Part shown: positions 6,855-12,825 of the stretch, piece after piece
Layout: each line of letters opens with the position of its first letter
Position numbering within the stretch: the first letter of the stretch is position 1
Source: Oscillospiraceae bacterium
Lineage (GTDB): Bacteria; Bacillota; Clostridia; Oscillospirales; Oscillospiraceae
DNA: 22,332 bases
Assembly (NCBI GenBank): GCA_016296635.1
Contig: JAEDIZ010000027.1
Span: 1-22,332 of the forward strand
Direction of reading: 5' to 3'
Program-made: the position numbers and the translations under genes
The notes under the pieces: model-generated
What the model was told of the DNA's origin: nothing
What the model saw: the letters and a program-made list of their open reading frames with translations, nothing else
Database searches by the model: none

Positions 6855-7516
6855 TCCGCAGCCCGGTAGACCTTATCCACAAATTCATAATACGGCATCA
6901 GGAATCGGAATCCGTCTTTCAGCGCATCAACCAGTTCCGGAGAATAGGACAGCGCATCATAATTCCGGTTACAGCTCAGCGAAAAATAGCGCTTGTTATA
7001 CCAATGCTCGAGAGCATCGCCTTTATGGCCCTTGGCTTTGGCATATTCCGGCCCTTCCAGCTTAAATGTATCCTGCCCATCTACATCTGCAGCCAGCTTT
7101 TCCAGTTTTCCGGGATCAAGATCAATATGGCGGCGGTACCGGGATGCCATTTCTGCCCCGGCGTTATAAAAGCCCATGCCGTATCCGTAGCCGTCGCATC
7201 CCAGTTCAAACCAGAAGCAGGGCGCTTCCGCACGTTTGTCGATCTCATTTTGGAAGGAAAACCATATATGATCCTTTAACGGCCCTCTGCCAAACAGACG
7301 CCTCGCATCGCGATAGATGCGGGAAATGTGCAGATTCAGATGCAGATTCGGATAGTTCTCCTGAAACCAGCCATAGAGTTCGTTTGCCAACTCCTTGGTC
7401 GGCTGCATAATGACCGCGTTGAACTCATCCTTCCGCGGCTGAAACCACTCTCTTGAATTATTAAAACGAATCTGCCAGAAAAAATCGACAGTCTTATCGC
7501 TGAAGCCCTCAAACAT
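6851..7516 (-). CDS. DUF2461 family protein
   Basis: 221 residues from the ATG at 7516, chosen because GGGGAGG lies six bases upstream; an earlier in-frame ATG at 7531 would overlap that site. It opens MFEGFSDKTVDFFWQIRFNNSREWF, the DUF2461 (TIGR02453) hallmark 'F..L..NN.R.WF...'. Later segments, LHISRIYRDARRLFGRGPLKDHIWFSF and the Gly-rich GCDGYGYGMGFY, also fit the family, whose function is unknown. It overlaps the end of the RuvX gene by eight bases (ATGTTTGA), implying translational coupling. Its stop interlocks with the convergent transporter gene, and no terminator hairpin is visible there. Confidence 0.88.
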   Translation of the reverse strand: MFEGFSDKTVDFFWQIRFNNSREWFQPRKDEFNAVIMQPTKELANELYGWFQENYPNLHLNLHISRIYRDARRLFGRGPLKDHIWFSFQNEIDKRAEAPCFWFELGCDGYGYGMGFYNAGAEMASRYRRHIDLDPGKLEKLAADVDGQDTFKLEGPEYAKAKGHKGDALEHWYNKRYFSLSCNRNYDALSYSPELVDALKDGFRFLMPYYEFVDKVYRAAD

Positions 7517-7943
7517 CGGAATCCTCCCCATGCAGACGCAGATAGGAAAGATACCCTTCCAAAATCAGCGATGCCGCCACCGCGTCCACGGTATTTTTTC
7601 TCTTTTTCCCGTGATAGTTGTTATCGGAAAGAATCTGATGCGCTTCGATTGTGGATCTTCTCTCGTCCCAAAGGCGCACCTTCATGCCAGATTTGTTTTC
7701 CACAAGGGCTGCAAACTCCCGATAAAGCTCCGCCCGCGGGCCTTCGGTGCCGTCCATGTTGCGCGGAAAGCCCATCACCAGCCGCTGAACGCCGTTTTCA
7801 TGCGTCAGCCGGCAGATCTCATCCGCCGTTTTTTCTGTGTTCCAGCTGTGGATCACCGTAGAACTGCCAACGATGGAGCCCATGATGTCCGAAATCGCGA
7901 TGCCGGTTCGCGCATCGCCGTAATCGATCGCCATAATTTTCAT
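7509..7943 (-). CDS. ruvX: YqgF/RuvX-type RNase H-fold nuclease (pre-16S rRNA processing / putative Holliday junction resolvase)
   Basis: 144 residues, normal for the family. The start is ATG at 7943, with GAGG about eight bases upstream. The longer open frame lacks a ribosome site and reaches past the promoter. The RNase H-like acidic triad is visible: Asp7 in MAIDYGDARTGIA, Glu94 in LWDERRST and Asp120 in NTVDAVAA. GFPRNMDGTEGPRAE (58-72) is the usual glycine-rich family segment. YqgF matures the 5' end of 16S rRNA in E. coli and is also annotated as a Holliday junction resolvase. It leads a two-gene unit with DUF2461 and is divergent from the rpmG operon. Confidence 0.92.
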   Translation of the reverse strand: MKIMAIDYGDARTGIAISDIMGSIVGSSTVIHSWNTEKTADEICRLTHENGVQRLVMGFPRNMDGTEGPRAELYREFAALVENKSGMKVRLWDERRSTIEAHQILSDNNYHGKKRKNTVDAVAASLILEGYLSYLRLHGEDSDV

Positions 7944-7976
7944 AGAAATAACCTCAGTTGATTCTTGTTTTTTTAC

Positions 7977-8005
7977 AGTATAGCATTTATAATCACAGAT
8001 AGCAA
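7977..8005 (-). promoter_or_regulatory. Sigma-A promoter for ruvX-DUF2461
   Basis: On the minus strand TTGCTA (8005-8000) is followed after 17 bases by TATACT (7982-7977). The start would be near 7970, giving a leader of about 27 bases. Confidence 0.6.
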
Positions 8006-8044
8006 ATCCCCCAAATAAAATACGCATTTTTTGTAAAATATTTA

Positions 8045-8073
8045 TTGACCTCAGGCCTTTTTTGTGGTAGAAT
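8045..8073 (+). promoter_or_regulatory. Sigma-A promoter for rpmG-secE-nusG-rplK-rplA
   Basis: TTGACC at 8045-8050 and TAGAAT at 8068-8073 are 17 bases apart. Transcription would begin near 8080, so the transcript carries a leader of about 130 bases before rpmG. Confidence 0.75.
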
Positions 8074-8116
8074 GTCCCTACCTGTGAAAAAGGGTCTATT
8101 TTTTTGCGCCCATTTT

Positions 8117-8180
8117 CTGCTGTGGGATGCCATTGTAGTTTCGGCATCATCTATAATTTTTCATAGCCACAGTTATGCAG
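8117..8180 (+). promoter_or_regulatory. Possible three-way-junction leader RNA upstream of rpmG
   Basis: P1 is CTGTGG 8120-8125 with CCACAG 8167-8172. P2 is GATGCC 8126-8131 with GGCATC 8143-8148. P3 is CTAT 8151-8154 with ATAG 8163-8166. CTG 8117-8119 can add to P1 with CAG 8178-8180 across a bulge. P1 and P2 abut and could stack. I do not recognise this as a named ribosomal leader; it ends 15 bases before the rpmG Shine-Dalgarno (8196-8200). Confidence 0.45.
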
Positions 8181-8209
8181 GGAGGCAAGATTTAAGGAGG
8201 TGCCGATAA

Positions 8210-8359
8210 ATGCGAGTAAAGATCACGCTCAGATGCAACGAATGCAAGCAGAGAAACTACAACACCATGAAAAACAAGAAGAATGACCCCGATCGTCTTG
8301 AGATGAAGAAGTATTGCAGATTCTGCAAGAAAACGACTGTCCATTCTGAGACGAAGTAA
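8210..8359 (+). CDS. rpmG: Large ribosomal subunit protein bL33 (zinc-binding form)
   Basis: 49 residues, normal for L33. AAGGAGG ends nine bases before the ATG at 8210. It reads MRVKITLRCNECKQRNYNT..., with CNEC at 9-12 and CRFC at 36-39 forming the zinc knuckle; this is therefore the C+ paralogue rather than the cysteine-free form that can replace it under zinc starvation. L33 sits near the E site of the 50S subunit. It starts the classic rpmG-secE-nusG order of Firmicutes. Confidence 0.97.
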   Translation: MRVKITLRCNECKQRNYNTMKNKKNDPDRLEMKKYCRFCKKTTVHSETK

Positions 8360-8395
8360 CGCAGTGCTCCATACATTGCAGAAAGGGTGAACACC

Positions 8396-8632
8396 ATGGC
8401 AGAAGCGAAAAAGGAAAACTTCTTTGTCCGCGCCGCCAAACGAGTCAGCCGCTGGTTCCGTGAAATGAAGAGCGAGCTGAAGAAGGTTGTTTGGCCGACA
8501 AAGAGCCAGATCATCAACAACACCATCATCGTCCTGGTGTGCGTGCTGATCGTCGGCATTTGCATTTGGGTATTCGATTTCGCCGGCACGAAGCTCGTTA
8601 CCGGTATCATTACCCTCGTCAAAGGCGGTTAA
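8396..8632 (+). CDS. secE: Preprotein translocase subunit SecE
   Basis: 78 residues from the ATG at 8396; AGGGTG ends six bases upstream, and the GTG at 8387 falls inside that ribosome site. Single-membrane-span Gram-positive SecE: an amphipathic basic helix (FFVRAAKRVSRWFREMKSEL), the conserved KKVVWPTKSQIINNT, then one hydrophobic helix (about 46-64). SecE clamps SecY in the SecYEG channel. It ends three bases before nusG. Confidence 0.95.
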   Translation: MAEAKKENFFVRAAKRVSRWFREMKSELKKVVWPTKSQIINNTIIVLVCVLIVGICIWVFDFAGTKLVTGIITLVKGG

Positions 8633-8635
8633 ATC

Positions 8636-9160
8636 ATGGCGGAAGCAGCAAAATGGTATGTTGTCCATACCTATTCCGGCTACGAAAACACCGTCAAAGC
8701 TACCATTGAAAAGACCATTGAAACCCGTCACCTGCAGGATCTGATCCATGTCGTTTCCATCCCCATGGAAACTGTCACCGAGATCACGGACAACGGCCCC
8801 AAGACATATGACCGCAAGGTCTATCCCGGTTATGTTCTTGTCAAGATGATCATGTCTGATGAAGCATGGTACATCATCAAGAATGTCCGCGGTGTCACCG
8901 GCTTCGTCGGCTCCGGCACAAAGCCCACTCCTCTGACTGAAGAGGAAGTGCTTCAGCTCGGTGTTGAAAAGCATGAGATCGTTGTCGGTTATGCAGAAGG
9001 CGACAATGTCAAGATCAATGACGGCCCGCTGACAAACTTCGTCGGGGTTGTTGAAATGGTAGACATTGAAAAGAACAAGGTTCGCGTCATCGTATCCATG
9101 TTCGGACGCGAAACGCCCGTGGAATTGGAGCTCGATCAGGTTGAGCTCGCGGACGAGTAA
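8636..9160 (+). CDS. nusG: Transcription termination/antitermination protein NusG
   Basis: 174 residues, normal length. AAAGGCGG at the end of secE serves as the ribosome site seven bases before the ATG. The N-terminal NGN domain reads KWYVVHTYSGYENTVKATIEK, with YPGYVLVKMIMSDEAWYIIKNVRGVTGFVG characteristic of NusG. The C-terminal KOW domain (about 120-174) is GDNVKINDGPLTNFVGVVEMVD...VRVIVSMFGRETPVELEL. NusG binds the RNA polymerase clamp and links transcription to translation and Rho. It is immediately followed by the rplK leader elements without a terminator. Confidence 0.97.
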   Translation: MAEAAKWYVVHTYSGYENTVKATIEKTIETRHLQDLIHVVSIPMETVTEITDNGPKTYDRKVYPGYVLVKMIMSDEAWYIIKNVRGVTGFVGSGTKPTPLTEEEVLQLGVEKHEIVVGYAEGDNVKINDGPLTNFVGVVEMVDIEKNKVRVIVSMFGRETPVELELDQVELADE

Positions 9161-9166
9161 GAAGGT

Positions 9167-9185
9167 TTGACCAAAGGTTGGTCAA
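9167..9185 (+). promoter_or_regulatory. Perfect hairpin in the nusG-rplK gap
   Basis: TTGACCAA 9167-9174 and TTGGTCAA 9178-9185 form an 8-bp perfect stem with an AGG loop. No T-run follows, so it is not a terminator. It abuts the L1-binding mimic and may insulate or stabilise it, or be a processing site. Confidence 0.6.
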
Positions 9186-9186
9186 C

Positions 9187-9233
9187 GTGGGAGGGGTTCT
9201 GCCCCGCCAGAAATACGCTTTGCGTATCACCAC
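9187..9233 (+). promoter_or_regulatory. Probable L1-binding mRNA site (23S L1-stalk mimic) before rplK
   Basis: GTGG 9187-9190 pairs with CCAC 9230-9233. Inside, after an unpaired GA, GGGG 9193-9196 pairs with CCCC 9202-9205 around a five-base loop. A further hairpin, ATACGC/GCGTAT (9213-9227), is inserted in the 3' side of the internal loop. The GTGGGAGG...CCAC layout copies the 23S rRNA L1 binding site (helices 76-77, GUGGGAGG...ACCACC). In other bacteria L1 represses the L11-L1 operon by binding such a copy near the rplK start. Confidence 0.65.
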
Positions 9234-9255
9234 ATTTATTCAGGAGGTGCTCATC

Positions 9256-9681
9256 ATGGCACAGAAAGTAACAGGTTATATCAAGCTGCAGATTCCGGCT
9301 GCAAAAGCTACTGCTTCTCCCCCTGTCGGCCCGGCTCTCGGCCAGCACGGCGTCAACATTTCCCAGTTCATCAAGGAATTCAACGAGCGCACCAAGGATC
9401 AGGCCGGTTTCAAGATCCCGGTCATCATCACGGTCTATGCTGACCGCAGCTTCTCCTTCGTCACCAAGACTCCCCCTACCCCGACCCTCATTCTGAAGGC
9501 TCTGGGCATCGAAAAGGGTTCCGGTGTTCCTAACAAGGACAAGGTCGCTACCATCACCAAGGCACAGGTTAAGGAAATCGCTGAAAAGAAGATGCCCGAC
9601 CTGACCGCCAACACCATTGAAGCCGCAATGAGCCAGGTTGCAGGCACCTGCCGCAGCATGGGTATCGTTGTTGTTGACTGA
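9256..9681 (+). CDS. rplK: Large ribosomal subunit protein uL11
   Basis: 141 residues, the usual length, from the ATG at 9256 preceded by AGGAGGTG six bases upstream; the longer in-frame reading starts inside the leader hairpin. It reads KVTGYIKLQIPAAKATASPPVGPALGQHGVNISQF, the conserved N-terminal domain that contacts the thiostrepton site, and the C-terminal rRNA-binding domain has TKAQVKEIAEKKMPDL and EAAMSQVAGTCRSMGI. L11 forms the base of the GTPase-associated stalk and is needed for RelA-type stringent sensing. Confidence 0.97.
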   Translation: MAQKVTGYIKLQIPAAKATASPPVGPALGQHGVNISQFIKEFNERTKDQAGFKIPVIITVYADRSFSFVTKTPPTPTLILKALGIEKGSGVPNKDKVATITKAQVKEIAEKKMPDLTANTIEAAMSQVAGTCRSMGIVVVD

Positions 9682-9715
9682 TTGTAAAAGCATTCACTGC
9701 TTGAAAGCTTGACCG

Positions 9716-9741
9716 AGGAATTCGGCTCCAGGCCGATCCTC
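9716..9741 (+). promoter_or_regulatory. Intergenic hairpin before rplA
   Basis: GAGGA...CGGC pairs with GCCG...TCCTC around TCCAG. There is no T-run. Like the hairpin before rplK, it lies just ahead of an L1-stalk mimic. Confidence 0.45.
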
Positions 9742-9749
9742 ACAAATAC

Positions 9750-9775
9750 GTGGGAGGATTATTCCGAATCACCAC
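9750..9775 (+). promoter_or_regulatory. Probable second L1-binding mRNA site, directly before rplA
   Basis: GTGG 9750-9753 pairs with CCAC 9772-9775. An unpaired GA is followed by GGA/TCC around TTAT, and GAATCA forms the long side of the asymmetric loop. This is a minimal version of the same GTGGGAGG...ATCACCAC motif seen before rplK. The Shine-Dalgarno (AAGGAGG) begins one base after it, so bound L1 could block rplA translation. Confidence 0.62.
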
Positions 9776-9791
9776 TAAGGAGGAAAAAACA

Positions 9792-10481
9792 TTGTTTAGA
9801 GGTAAAAAGTATAAAGACAGCTCCAAGCTGATCGACCGCAGCGTGCAGTATGAAGTGGCTGACGCCATGGATCTGGTTGTCAAGTCCGCCACTGCAAAGT
9901 TTGATGAGACTGTTGAAATCCATATCAAGCTCGGCGTTGACTCCCGTCACGCTGACCAGCAGGTCCGCGGCGCTATCGTTCTCCCGAACGGCACCGGCAA
10001 GACCCGTAAAGTTCTTGTTTTCGCGAAGGACGCTAAGCTCGACGAAGCTAAAGAAGCCGGCGCTGATTACGCAGGCGGCATGGAACTCGTTGAGAAGATC
10101 CAGAAGGAAAACTGGTTTGACTTCGATGTCGTCGTTGCAACTCCCGACATGATGGGTGTTGTCGGACGTCTCGGTAAAGTCCTCGGCCCGAAGGGCCTCA
10201 TGCCCTCCCCCAAGGCTGGCACCGTGACCCCGAACGTCACCGCTGCAGTCAAGGAAATCAAAGCCGGTAAGATCGAGTACCGTCTCGACAAGACCAACAT
10301 CATCCACTGCCCCATCGGCAAGGCTTCCTTCGGTTCCGAGAAGCTCGTTGAGAACTTCAATGCTCTCATGGATGCTGTCATCAAGGCAAAGCCCGCCGCT
10401 GCCAAGGGCCAGTATATCAAGAGCTGCACGCTCGCTTCCACCATGGGTCCCGGCGTCAAGGTTGCAACCGCCAAGATGTAA
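9792..10481 (+). CDS. rplA: Large ribosomal subunit protein uL1
   Basis: 229 residues if started at the TTG at 9792, which AAGGAGG precedes by eight bases and which gives the usual L1 beginning (MFRGKKYKDSSKLIDRS). An in-frame GTG at 9750 lies inside the L1-stalk mimic and is rejected. The signature DMMGVVGRLGKVLGPKGLMPSPKAGTVT is present, and KAGKIEYRLDKTNIIHCPIGKASF is the RNA-binding C-terminal part of domain I. L1 binds the mobile L1 stalk at the E site and is the likely autoregulator of rplK-rplA. Confidence 0.96.
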   Translation: MFRGKKYKDSSKLIDRSVQYEVADAMDLVVKSATAKFDETVEIHIKLGVDSRHADQQVRGAIVLPNGTGKTRKVLVFAKDAKLDEAKEAGADYAGGMELVEKIQKENWFDFDVVVATPDMMGVVGRLGKVLGPKGLMPSPKAGTVTPNVTAAVKEIKAGKIEYRLDKTNIIHCPIGKASFGSEKLVENFNALMDAVIKAKPAAAKGQYIKSCTLASTMGPGVKVATAKM

Positions 10482-10514
10482 TTTCTGAATTCTTCAGAAA
10501 TCAACAAATAGCAC

Positions 10515-10542
10515 TTGACAAATTCAGTCATTCTGCTATAAT
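10515..10542 (+). promoter_or_regulatory. Sigma-A promoter for rplJ-rplL
   Basis: Perfect TTGACA 10515-10520 and perfect TATAAT 10537-10542, 16 bases apart. The start would be near 10549, at the first base of the L10 leader. Confidence 0.88.
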
Positions 10543-10548
10543 AATCTA

Positions 10549-10634
10549 GCTGCCAAAGACAGCAGGAGGCTATATGCCTTAAAGGGTTCATTCCCTTCCT
10601 GCCGAGGTTTCGCAAAACGATTTGGTTTTTGTGT
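10549..10634 (+). ncRNA. L10-type ribosomal protein leader
   Basis: The transcript begins AGCTGCCAAAGACAGCAGG and later has CTTCCTGCCGAGG, so CAGG pairs with CCTG around a branched loop. This sequence and arrangement match the L10 (rplJ) leader family known in Firmicutes, in which the L10(L12)4 complex binds the leader and represses the operon. It is followed by an attenuator terminator. Confidence 0.85.
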
Positions 10635-10669
10635 GTCCTCACGTCTTTTGGCGTGAGGACATTTTTTAT
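10635..10669 (+). terminator. Attenuator terminator in the rplJ leader
   Basis: GTCCTCACG pairs with CGTGAGGAC across a short T-rich loop, followed by ATTTTTTATTT. It lies between leader and rplJ, so L10 binding upstream could decide between termination and read-through. Confidence 0.88.
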
Positions 10670-10685
10670 TTCGGAGGTGACATTC

Positions 10686-11213
10686 ATGCCCAACGCAAAG
10701 ATACTGGAAAGCAAAAAGGTTATCGTTGATGCTCTGACTGACAAGATCCAGAACGCTACTTCTGCTGTGTTTGTCGATTACAAGGGTATCACCGTCGCTC
10801 AGGATACCGAGCTGCGTAATCAGTTCCGTGCTGCGAATGTCGAATACGCTGTTGTTAAGAACACGCTCACCCGCTTTGCTGCAAACAAGGCTGGTTACAA
10901 CCAGTTTGATGAGCTGCTCAATGGCACAACGTCCATGGCATCCACCACTGACGATCCCATCGCACCGGCTCGCGTAATCTGCGAATTTTCCAAGAAGAAC
11001 AAGAACGTCATTAAGATCAAGGGCGGCATGGTTGAAGGTAAGGTTCTGTCTGTTGACGAACTGATGTCCTTCGGCGAACTGCCTTCCAAGAACGCTCTCG
11101 TCGCTCAGGTTCTCGGCACTTTCCTCGCTCCTATCTCTTCCCTGGCTGTGGTTCTGAACCAGATCCTGGAACAGAAGGGCGGCGCTCCTGCAGAAGAAGC
11201 TGCAGAGGCTTAA
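10686..11213 (+). CDS. rplJ: Large ribosomal subunit protein uL10
   Basis: 175 residues, normal. GGAGG lies eight bases before the ATG at 10686; the longer frame would start inside the terminator. It reads SKKVIVDALTDKIQNATSAVFVDYKGITVAQDTELRNQFR, with YAVVKNTLTRFA in the rRNA-binding domain, and a C-terminal helix (VAQVLGTFLAPISSLAVVLNQILEQK) that binds L7/L12 dimers. The Ala/Glu-rich tail is usual. It is the stalk base protein and probable autoregulator through the leader. Confidence 0.97.
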   Translation: MPNAKILESKKVIVDALTDKIQNATSAVFVDYKGITVAQDTELRNQFRAANVEYAVVKNTLTRFAANKAGYNQFDELLNGTTSMASTTDDPIAPARVICEFSKKNKNVIKIKGGMVEGKVLSVDELMSFGELPSKNALVAQVLGTFLAPISSLAVVLNQILEQKGGAPAEEAAEA

Positions 11214-11257
11214 TTCAAATCTTAAACTAAAAAACATTATAATTGGAGGTTACTATT

Positions 11258-11632
11258 ATGGCATCCGAAAAGATTACTGCTATGATCGAAGAAGTTAAGA
11301 CTCTGACCGTTCTTGAGCTGGCTGAGCTGGTTCACGCTCTGGAAGAGGAATTTGGCGTTTCCGCCGCTGCTGCTGCTGTTGCTGCTCCCGCTGCTGGCGC
11401 TGCTGCTGCTGAAGAAGAAAAGACCGAGTTCGACGTTGTGCTGAAGTCTGCCGGCGCTAACAAGATCGGTGTCATCAAGGTTGTCCGTGCTCTGACCGGC
11501 CTGGGCCTGAAGGAAGCTAAGGAACTCGTTGACGGCGCTCCCAAGACTCTGAAGGAAGCTGTCTCCAAGGACGAAGCTGAAAAGATCGCTGCTGACCTCA
11601 AGGAAGCTGGCGCAGAAGTCGAAATCAAGTAA
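11258..11632 (+). CDS. rplL: Large ribosomal subunit protein bL12 (L7/L12)
   Basis: 124 residues, normal. GGAGG lies eight bases before the ATG at 11258. The dimerising N-terminal domain (MIEEVKTLTVLELAELVHALEEEFGV) is followed by an Ala-rich hinge of about 20 residues and the C-terminal domain EKTEFDVVLKSAGANKIGVIKVVRALTGLGLKEAKELVDGAP, the conserved translational-GTPase contact. It follows rplJ by 44 bases with no promoter seen and ends at a strong terminator. Confidence 0.97.
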   Translation: MASEKITAMIEEVKTLTVLELAELVHALEEEFGVSAAAAAVAAPAAGAAAAEEEKTEFDVVLKSAGANKIGVIKVVRALTGLGLKEAKELVDGAPKTLKEAVSKDEAEKIAADLKEAGAEVEIK

Positions 11633-11651
11633 TTTTACTTGCTTTGATATC

Positions 11652-11687
11652 AAAAGAACGGCATGGATTTCCATGCCGTTCTTTTTT
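11652..11687 (+). terminator. Rho-independent terminator after rplL
   Basis: A 15-bp stem, AAAAGAACGGCATGG with CCATGCCGTTCTTTT around ATTT, ends in a T-run. Confidence 0.95.
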
Positions 11688-11712
11688 GGAACCATTTCCC
11701 TGTTACTTCGTC

Positions 11713-11718
11713 TATACT
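11713..11718 (+). promoter_or_regulatory. Candidate -10 box for the zinc-ribbon membrane protein gene
   Basis: TATACT within CTATACTGA. No convincing -35 is present at 16-18 bases. The same CTATACTGA occurs before the ZIP gene (12008-12016). Confidence 0.3.
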
Positions 11719-11744
11719 GATAGAACCGGAAATGAGCGATATCG

Positions 11745-11981
11745 ATGAAACCGAAAACCGTTAGGCAGGTTTTTCTGATTGGTTTTGTTGCAGCCATTTT
11801 GATCGGATTGTTTGGTGCTGCTTCAGAATCCAAGGTTAGCATTCTGATTATGGTACTTCTCTGCTTTGGACTGGTCATCTTTCAGATCATGTTCCACCGC
11901 TGCCCGCATTGCGGACAGTATCTTGGCAGAAACGACGGTAAGTTCTGTCAGCATTGCGGCAAACCTTTGGACGAAGATTGA
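11745..11981 (+). CDS. Small membrane protein with a C-terminal zinc ribbon
   Basis: 78 residues: two hydrophobic segments (about 8-26 and 31-50) and a C-terminal CPHCGQYL...KFCQHCGKPL. Cysteines at 53, 56, 68 and 71 form a zinc-ribbon of the type found in many uncharacterised clostridial proteins. The ribosome site is weak; a short overlapping reading frame (ATG at 11732, ten codons, MSDIDETENR) starts just upstream and could be an upstream peptide. The next gene is a predicted metal transporter, which makes a metal-related role conceivable but unproven. Composition and codon use look coding; function unknown. Confidence 0.7.
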   Translation: MKPKTVRQVFLIGFVAAILIGLFGAASESKVSILIMVLLCFGLVIFQIMFHRCPHCGQYLGRNDGKFCQHCGKPLDED

Positions 11982-11984
11982 ATC

Positions 11985-12014
11985 GTCACATTTTTTTCTT
12001 TTTCCGCCTATACT
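11985..12014 (+). promoter_or_regulatory. Candidate promoter for the ZIP transporter gene
   Basis: GTCACA 11985-11990 (four of six matches to TTGACA) and TATACT 12009-12014 are 18 bases apart. The start would fall near 12021, at the beginning of an imperfect dyad. Confidence 0.4.
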
Positions 12015-12020
12015 GAAATA

Positions 12021-12038
12021 CAGGCGCATGGATGCCTG
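12021..12038 (+). promoter_or_regulatory. Imperfect dyad at the predicted start site of the ZIP gene
   Basis: CAGGC...GCCTG with inner GCAT/ATGC. It could be an operator for a metal-responsive repressor or a leader hairpin. It does not match Zur, MntR or DtxR consensus sites that I know. Confidence 0.3.
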
Positions 12039-12062
12039 AATCAAGGTAAAGGCGCTGATACT

Positions 12063-12824
12063 ATGCTATACGCTCTATACATGGCCGCTGCAGGTACCGG
12101 ATTTACTTTTCTGATGACCACCCTCGGTGCAGCAACTGTGTTTTTCTTTTCAGAGGAGATCGAACCTCGTTTTCAAAAAGCAATCATCGGTTTCGCCGCT
12201 GGGGTCATGACTGCCGCATCTGTCTGGAGTCTGCTTTTACCTGCCATCGATCAGTCGAGTCAGTTACTCCAGCTGCCGCGCTGGGTCGCACCTGCCGGCG
12301 GTTTTCTGCTCGGCGTCATCTTTCTTGCAGCGCTTGACGCCATTTTACCGCGTCTTCGTAAAAGCCGCGCACTTTCACCTGACTGGCAGCAAACAGCCGT
12401 CCTGATGGCAGCAATCACCCTACATAACATTCCGGAAGGAATGGCCGTAGGGTTGGCTTTTTCCCTTGCCTCCAACGCCGAATCCATTGCAGCCGCCTGT
12501 GCACTGGCACTCGGCATCGGCATTCAGAATTTCCCGGAAGGAGCCGCCATTTCTCTTCCTCTTCGGCAGGAAGGTCAGAGCAGGTTCAGAAGTTTTCTCG
12601 GTGGGATGCTTTCCGGGATCGTGGAACCCGTGTTCGGTGTTCTGGTCGTTCTGGCTGCTGCAGGAATTACAAGGCTCATGCCGTGGATTCTCAGCTTTGC
12701 TGCCGGTGCAATGGTATATGTAGTCATTGAAGAGCTTGTTCCGCAGGCACACAGCAACAGCGGCACCTGCGGCTTTGTGGTCGGGTTTCTGATCATGATG
12801 ATTCTGGATGTGGCGCTCGGATGA
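12063..12824 (+). CDS. ZIP family divalent metal transporter (ZupT-like)
   Basis: A 253-residue, about eight-helix membrane protein of the ZIP family, which imports Zn, Fe or Mn. The binuclear metal site is clear: HNIPEG at 121-126 (His121, Asn122, Glu125) and QNFPEG at 155-160 (Asn156, Glu159) in the two central helices, plus EELVPQAH at 223-230 in a later helix. The loop between helices 3 and 4 is short and lacks the His-rich stretch of some ZIPs. The start at 12063 has only a weak AAGGTAAAGG site, about a dozen bases upstream. No terminator follows; the end abuts the decayed symporter remnant. Confidence 0.93.
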   Translation: MLYALYMAAAGTGFTFLMTTLGAATVFFFSEEIEPRFQKAIIGFAAGVMTAASVWSLLLPAIDQSSQLLQLPRWVAPAGGFLLGVIFLAALDAILPRLRKSRALSPDWQQTAVLMAAITLHNIPEGMAVGLAFSLASNAESIAAACALALGIGIQNFPEGAAISLPLRQEGQSRFRSFLGGMLSGIVEPVFGVLVVLAAAGITRLMPWILSFAAGAMVYVVIEELVPQAHSNSGTCGFVVGFLIMMILDVALG

Positions 12825-12825
12825 A

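Noticed and set aside
9750..9791. GTG at 9750 as the start of rplA
   Set aside because: It falls inside the L1-stalk mimic and adds 14 non-conserved residues; the TTG at 9792 follows a perfect ribosome site and gives the normal L1 N-terminus.
11732..11764. Ten-codon upstream frame (MSDIDETENR) overlapping the zinc-ribbon gene start
   Set aside because: It has only a poor ribosome site and no sign of conservation; kept as a remark under the zinc-ribbon gene.
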